Assembly (NCBI RefSeq): GCF_025822765.1
Contig: NZ_JACKUK010000020.1
Span: 1-64,000 of the forward strand
DNA length: 64,000 nt
Direction: 5' to 3'
Source: Mycobacterium barrassiae
Lineage (GTDB): Bacteria > Actinomycetota > Actinomycetes > Mycobacteriales > Mycobacteriaceae
Shown here piece by piece: positions 57,617 through 64,000 of the stretch (position 1 is the first letter of the stretch; the number at the start of each line of letters is the position of its first letter). The translations under genes were made by a program, and so were the position numbers. Below the pieces are notes generated by a model. That model was not told where the DNA came from. It worked only from the letters and a program-made list of their open reading frames with translations, and ran no database searches.

Positions 57617-58504
57617 TCAGGTAGCGGATGCCTTGGCGATGCTCCCGATCGCCGCGTCGAGGGTGGTGTTGAACTCCTCGTCGCTCTGCTGCGCGGTGAG
57701 GCCCTCGGTCAGGGCGCGCGAGAAGCTCGCGATGACGCCGTTGTTGCGGGCCAGCCGCTCGCAGGCCTCGTCACGGCTGTAGCCGCCGGACAGGGCGACC
57801 ACGCGCAGCACGTTGGGGTGCTCGACGAGCTCCTTGTAGAGGTTGTCGGTGTCGGGCAGCGTCAGCTTGAGCATGACCGTCTGGTTGGCGCCCAGGGCGT
57901 TCACCCCGGCGAGCAACGCGGCCTTGAGCTGCTCCTCGGCCTCGGCTTTCTTGGGGCTCTTGATGTCGACCTCGGGCTCGATGATCGGAACCAGGCCCTT
58001 GGCGAGCACCTGCTGGCCGACCTCGAATTGCTGGGCGACCACGGCGTCCAGGCCGGCGCCGGGCAGCTTGATGACGGAGCGCTCCTTGGTGCCGAAGACG
58101 CCGTTGGCCACCGCCCGGTCGAGCAGCTCGTCCAGCCCGGGCATCGGCTTCATGGTCTGGGCGCCGTCCTTCTCCTCGTTCAGACCCTTGTCGATCTTGA
58201 GGAACGGAACGATGTTCTTGACGTTCCACAGGTAGTCGGCGGTGGGACGGCCCTCGATCTGGCGGTCCATCGTCATCTCGAAGAGGATCGCGCCCATGAT
58301 CCGATCGCCGTCGAAGGCGGGGCTGGTGATGATGCGGGTGCGCATCTCGTGGACCAGATCGAACATCTGGTCATCGCCCGAGTAGGCGTCCTCGGAAATG
58401 CCGTAGAGCTTGAGCGCCTTGGGGGTGCTGCCACCGCTCTGGTCGAGTGCTGCGATGAAACCGGCGCCGCTCTGCGCCTTGTTCAACTGATCCTGATTCA
58501 CCAT
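57617..58504 (-). CDS. fba: Fructose-bisphosphate aldolase class I
   Basis: 295 residues. It is a Schiff-base aldolase that interconverts fructose 1,6-bisphosphate and the two triose phosphates. Signature segments are [16 protein letters not shown] near the N-terminus, the region [21 protein letters not shown] and [10 protein letters not shown], with a C-terminal [13 protein letters not shown] phosphate-binding loop. The lysine in VMLKLTLP is the likely Schiff-base residue. Class I enzyme occurs beside the class II enzyme in many rapid-growing mycobacteria. AGGAGAA lies just before the ATG. Confidence 0.93.
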   Translation of the reverse strand: MVNQDQLNKAQSGAGFIAALDQSGGSTPKALKLYGISEDAYSGDDQMFDLVHEMRTRIITSPAFDGDRIMGAILFEMTMDRQIEGRPTADYLWNVKNIVPFLKIDKGLNEEKDGAQTMKPMPGLDELLDRAVANGVFGTKERSVIKLPGAGLDAVVAQQFEVGQQVLAKGLVPIIEPEVDIKSPKKAEAEEQLKAALLAGVNALGANQTVMLKLTLPDTDNLYKELVEHPNVLRVVALSGGYSRDEACERLARNNGVIASFSRALTEGLTAQQSDEEFNTTLDAAIGSIAKASAT

Positions 58505-58760
58505 TTCTCCTGGGTATCTCCTCGACGAGTCCTGCGCATCAGCCTAGGACAGCGCGTTCACGGCATTGCCGCGGCCCATTGCATGTGGCCCTCGAAGCCC
58601 AGGGACGTCGCCGGGGAACCCGATGTCGCCAACGGTCGACATACATCAAACGCGGTCAGAAGTCGGCAGGCCGGCGAGACATCACGATGCACCGAACGCT
58701 GCATAGGACGGGAACAACGTCGATGACGAAGGTCCTCATCCACGTAAACTCCTGGCAGCG
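58505..58760. other. Intergenic region upstream of fba and the toxin-antitoxin operon
   Basis: 256 bases between divergent genes, plus the operator region that follows. It should contain the fba promoter. The reading frame of the antitoxin is open back to 58579, but that stretch lacks coding character. I see no gene here. Confidence 0.5.
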
Positions 58761-58811
58761 AGACTCAGGTGTTGTTTCCGGTGTTGTTTGCGGTGAGTCT
58801 AGTGGTAATCT
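58761..58811 (+). promoter_or_regulatory. Operator-promoter of the RES/Xre toxin-antitoxin operon
   Basis: AGACTCA (58761-58767) and its exact complement TGAGTCT (58794-58800) enclose two copies of GGTGTTGTTT with a 12-base period (58768 and 58780). TTGTTT at 58784 and TAATCT at 58806 are 16 bases apart and could be the -35 and -10. The overlap of repeats and promoter suggests binding by the antitoxin. Confidence 0.6.
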
Positions 58812-58845
58812 TGCGGGTGGATACAGCCGGTCCGGAGGTTACAGA

Positions 58846-59241
58846 ATGTCTGTTCTAACAGCTAGTGCCGCTGAGCGACTCGATTTCGAGGCAACAACCC
58901 GCTCAATTCGTGAGATTGCCGGCTACCTGCAGAAAACGGTCGGTCAACGAATCACCGCAGCTCTCGCAGGTCTTGCCGATGCAAAACAGATCGGCAGGTA
59001 CGCGCGGCCAGGCGGCCCGGAGCCACACGATGTAACCGAACGCAGGCTGCGTGAGGGCTACAAAGTTGTCCGAATGCTCGTTGATGCGTACGACGACACG
59101 ACCGCCCGGGCCTGGTTGTTTGGCACAAACACACGTCTCGACGATCGTGCGCCAGTCGAGGTTCTCGGCGACGCGTCTGACACGGCTGATTTCGCGATGG
59201 TTGTGCAAGCGGCCAGACAGGTCGCTAGCTTTCAGGCGTGA
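58846..59241 (+). CDS. MbcA/ParS/Xre-type antitoxin (DUF2384)
   Basis: 131 residues from ATG 58846, with GGAGG nine bases upstream. The C-terminal half is the toxin-binding domain of Xre/MbcA/ParS antitoxins: RRLREGYKVVRMLVDAYDD, AWLFGTNTRLDDRAPVEVLGD and DFAMVVQAARQV. The N-terminal part is helical (IREIAGYLQKTVGQRITAALAG, then DAKQIGRYARPG) and fits the DNA-binding half, though it is a divergent helix-turn-helix. Its stop overlaps the toxin GTG in a GTGA. The pair resembles M. tuberculosis MbcA-MbcT and Rv3188-Rv3189. Confidence 0.88.
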   Translation: MSVLTASAAERLDFEATTRSIREIAGYLQKTVGQRITAALAGLADAKQIGRYARPGGPEPHDVTERRLREGYKVVRMLVDAYDDTTARAWLFGTNTRLDDRAPVEVLGDASDTADFAMVVQAARQVASFQA

Positions 59242-59897
59242 CCAAAGTCGGCTCCGAGCTGCTGTTGTGGCGAGTTGGCTATCACGCAAGTCCACTTGAT
59301 TTCACACCGCTCGAGCTATACAGCTTTAACCATCGCTTCGACGACATTCACCACCGCTTCCGAACCCTTTATCTGGCCGAAGTGCCCGAAACCTGCCTTC
59401 GTGAAGTGCTGGCAGATCTCCGGCCAAATCTCGGTGCCAAGCTCAGGCACATCGAGCGATACGGGCCCGAGGCGGCTGAAGATTTCGCCTCCGAGCCGGT
59501 GACTGCAAGCTGGCGCCGCCAGCACGTACTAGTTCCGGCGCTACTAAGACTTGACGGCCCAATGATTGACCTAACCGACGGCGCGGTGCGCCAACAGGTT
59601 GAAGACAGGCATGCGTCGCTTCTGGTCGAAAACGGCATGGAACACCTTGATCTGCACGAAATCACGACAAGTCGTCGCGTAGTCACCCAGACGATTGCTG
59701 GTGACCTCTACGACTGCGGCGTGGCTGCCGTGAGGTTTTTGTCTCGGCTTGACGCTCAACCTTGTGTGGCCCTATTTGAGGGTCACGGAGATGCGGACCC
59801 CGTGGGCGAGATCATTCCACTGACGGACCCCGCTCCCGGTCCGCTTCTTACTGTCACGACTGAGTGGAATCTGGACCTGGAGGAATGTCCTGCCTAG
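59238..59897 (+). CDS. RES-domain toxin (MbcT-like NAD+-degrading)
   Basis: 219 residues from GTG 59238. The RES fold is shown by LLLWRVGYHA (Arg12), then FDDIHHRFRTLYLAEVPETCLREVLADL with Tyr45 and Glu51/Glu56, the Arg-Tyr-Glu set of the active site. Characterised RES toxins destroy cellular NAD+, MbcT by phosphorolysis. This one carries a longer C-terminus than minimal RES domains. It is co-translated with the antitoxin, and the pair is absent from the equivalent M. tuberculosis locus. Base composition is slightly lower in GC than in neighbouring genes, in line with acquisition. Confidence 0.87.
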   Translation: MTKVGSELLLWRVGYHASPLDFTPLELYSFNHRFDDIHHRFRTLYLAEVPETCLREVLADLRPNLGAKLRHIERYGPEAAEDFASEPVTASWRRQHVLVPALLRLDGPMIDLTDGAVRQQVEDRHASLLVENGMEHLDLHEITTSRRVVTQTIAGDLYDCGVAAVRFLSRLDAQPCVALFEGHGDADPVGEIIPLTDPAPGPLLTVTTEWNLDLEECPA

Positions 59898-60048
59898 TTC
59901 AAAGCCGCGCTCTCGCAGGACGTTCAGACGTTATGCGGTGCGTTACCAGCGGCTGACATTGGCTCGATTGGCCAGGTTGAGTGTTACTCGGTGCTGGTCT
60001 TGCGAGTTTCCTTCCGTGGTGGACTACCGCTCATAGCCTTCGGAGGGA

Positions 60049-60720
60049 TCACCAACCGCGTTCTTTCCACTCCCCGAGGTGGGGCCGCTCAGTGCCGAGC
60101 GTCGTGTCGTCGCCGTGGCCGGGATAAACGACCGTTGAGTCGCCGTAGACGTTGAACACCCGGCTGGTCACGTGGTCGAGCAGCTTCTCGAAGTCGCCCT
60201 CCTGCCAGGTCTTGCCGACCCCGCCCGGAAACAGGCAGTCACCGGTGAACAGGTGCGTCGCCTCGTCGGCCCCGTCGAGCGCCAGTGCCACCGATCCGGG
60301 GGTGTGGCCCTGCAGGTGGATGACGTCGAACGACAGCTCGCCGATCTTCACGGTGTCCCCGTGGGCCAGGATTCGATCGGGTTTGACGGGTAAGGGCTCG
60401 GCGTCGAGTTGATGTGCCGCGGTCGGCGCACCGGTGGCCTTGGCGACCTTCTCCAGCGCCTGCCAGTGATCGAAGTGCTGATGGCTGGTGACGATCAGGC
60501 TCAGTTTCGGCGCGAAGCGCTCGATGAGTTCGAGCAGGATCTCGGGGTCGTTGGCCGCGTCGATGAGTAGCGTCGCGCCCGTCTGGGAACACGTCACCAG
60601 GTACGCGTTGTTGTCCATCGGGCCGACCGAAACCTTGACGATCGAGGCACCCGGAAGCGTTTGTTTGGCTGCGGTCTGTGGGTCAACATGGCCGGTGTAG
60701 TTGTCGCTGACGACGGTCAT
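60049..60720 (-). CDS. Metallo-beta-lactamase-fold hydrolase (Rv1637c-like)
   Basis: 223 residues from ATG 60720 (MTVVSDNYTGHVDPQ). The metal site motif is TSHQHFDHW, a THxHxDH variant with Ser-His-Gln-His. Further ligands fit LQGHTPGSVAL, TGDCLF and VYPGHGDDTT. It belongs to the glyoxalase II-like group of small hydrolases; thioester hydrolysis is possible but not shown. The upstream frame to 60792 overlaps the uvrA damage promoter and is not needed. It is divergent from uvrA, as in M. tuberculosis. Confidence 0.88.
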   Translation of the reverse strand: MTVVSDNYTGHVDPQTAAKQTLPGASIVKVSVGPMDNNAYLVTCSQTGATLLIDAANDPEILLELIERFAPKLSLIVTSHQHFDHWQALEKVAKATGAPTAAHQLDAEPLPVKPDRILAHGDTVKIGELSFDVIHLQGHTPGSVALALDGADEATHLFTGDCLFPGGVGKTWQEGDFEKLLDHVTSRVFNVYGDSTVVYPGHGDDTTLGTERPHLGEWKERGW

Positions 60721-60760
60721 GTCCTCACGGTATCCGGCCCGGCGCACACTGGCCCAGAAC

Positions 60761-60783
60761 TTGTCGGTGGGGGCACATAGCAT
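60761..60783 (+). promoter_or_regulatory. RecA-independent (PafBC-type) damage promoter of uvrA
   Basis: TTGTCGGTG-N8-TAGCAT is an exact match to the RecA-NDp consensus TTGTCRGTG-N8-TANNNT. Transcription would start near 60790, about 40 bases before the uvrA start. It lies in the space shared with the divergent hydrolase gene. Confidence 0.85.
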
Positions 60784-60830
60784 GGGCTTCAACTATGTCT
60801 TGGAGGACTTCTTCTTGAAAGAGAATGCGT

Positions 60831-63734
<2,904 letters not shown>

Positions 63735-63738
63735 TACC

Positions 63739-63791
63739 GGCTAGCCGGTAATCGAGACTGGGGCTGACGGTCGTCGCGTTGGCCGCTAGCC
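63739..63791 (+). terminator. Possible hairpin after uvrA
   Basis: GGCTAGC and GCTAGCC are exact complements separated by 39 bases, starting five bases after the uvrA stop. The interval holds CGAGACTGGGGCTGACGG, which recalls the arm of the palindromic element at 32.3 kb. A degenerate terminator is possible; the long loop makes it doubtful. Confidence 0.3.
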
Positions 63792-63970
63792 CTGACGACA
63801 TTGGATCGACGCTGCGTGAGGCTGGTCACACAGTCGCCAAAGGGTCCAAGGGGGTCGTCATGACAATCTTCATCGCAACGTCGATCACCGCAGTCGTCAC
63901 CGCATTCGGCGTCGAATGGGGTCAGCGTCAATGCGAGGCATGGGCGTTCAGCCGGGACAAGGACCTGTGA
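63779..63970 (+). CDS. Possible small membrane protein
   Basis: 63 residues from a TTG. A hydrophilic N-terminus (SPDDIGSTLREAGHTVAKGSKG) leads to one hydrophobic helix (VVMTIFIATSITAVVTAFG) and a charged tail. There is no clear ribosome-binding site, and the start lies inside the hairpin after uvrA. I do not recognise it. It may be a small gene or a remnant. Confidence 0.3.
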   Translation: MAASPDDIGSTLREAGHTVAKGSKGVVMTIFIATSITAVVTAFGVEWGQRQCEAWAFSRDKDL

Positions 63971-64000
63971 CGCAACACCTTCGCCGAGACTGCGGGCAGA

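Noticed and set aside
57841-57870. Another TTGTCGGTG, within fba on the opposite strand
   Set aside because: No TANNNT at eight bases, and it lies in the middle of a coding region.
60721-60792. Upstream start for the Rv1637c-like hydrolase
   Set aside because: The extra 24 residues coincide with the uvrA damage promoter, and the homologous N-terminus begins MTVV at 60720.

Overview
The window is high-GC actinobacterial chromosome from a rapidly growing mycobacterium (Mycolicibacterium type). The gene order follows the M. tuberculosis Rv1615-Rv1638 region almost gene for gene: TM2 protein, DUF2752, pykA, tesB, cydC-cydD-cydB-cydA, HdeD-like protein, adenylate cyclase, PdtaR, lipid-transfer thiolase plus DUF35 partner, polA, rpsA, coaE, DUF402 protein, uvrB, MFS transporter, universal stress protein, metallo-beta-lactamase-fold hydrolase, uvrA. 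The species cannot be fixed from the sequence. Many GTG starts, ATGA/GTGA stop-start overlaps and several probable leaderless genes fit a mycobacterium.

Layout. 0-1.6 kb: end of a 13E12-type HNH protein, then two small membrane proteins. 1.7-10 kb: glutamate synthase gltB-gltD, pyruvate kinase and acyl-CoA thioesterase. 10-16.9 kb, minus strand: DUF4190 protein, the complete cytochrome bd set (cydC, cydD, cydB, cydA) and an HdeD-like protein. 17-21.5 kb: a polar amino-acid ABC transporter running into a two-component system, followed by a DUF2339 membrane protein and a Dps ferritin. 23.9-27 kb: class III adenylate cyclase, 1 kb of non-coding DNA, an atypical tRNA with a CAA anticodon, and pdtaR. 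27.2-32.3 kb: a branched-chain amino-acid ABC operon (livK-H-M-G-F). 32.3-34.7 kb: two small genes and the DUF35/thiolase pair behind a KstR-type operator, with two copies of an inverted-repeat element. 34.9-46.8 kb: two conserved hypotheticals, polA, a LysE remnant, a PrsW protease, rpsA, coaE-GrpB, two exported proteins, DUF402 and uvrB. 46.9-56.2 kb: exported protein, lipoprotein hydrolase, MFS efflux pump behind a SoxR-like operator, MTA/SAH nucleosidase, tRNA-Cys, SRPBCC protein, UdgX, SDR, AraC regulator and a universal stress protein. 56.2-64 kb: Lnt-like protein, class I aldolase, a RES/Xre toxin-antitoxin operon, metallo-hydrolase and uvrA.

How genes work together. Both excision-repair genes (uvrB, uvrA) carry a match to the RecA-independent, PafBC-type damage promoter (TTGTCRGTG-N8-TANNNT), and polA and a UdgX-type uracil-DNA glycosylase lie in the same window, so this is a DNA-repair-rich neighbourhood. 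cAMP is a second theme: adenylate cyclase, a possible Crp site before cydA, and the cAMP-binding-type stress protein. Nitrogen and amino-acid handling is a third: gltBD plus two complete amino-acid ABC systems.

The M. tuberculosis-like skeleton is interrupted by accessory blocks: ABC plus two-component system plus dps, the liv operon, the MTAN-to-AraC block, and the toxin-antitoxin pair. The most rewarding non-coding signals are the two near-identical 64-65 bp palindromic elements, the paired damage promoters, the SoxR-like and KstR-like operators, the repeat-containing control region of the RES/Xre operon, and the short-variable-arm tRNA. I see no clear candidate for a wholly new multi-gene system.
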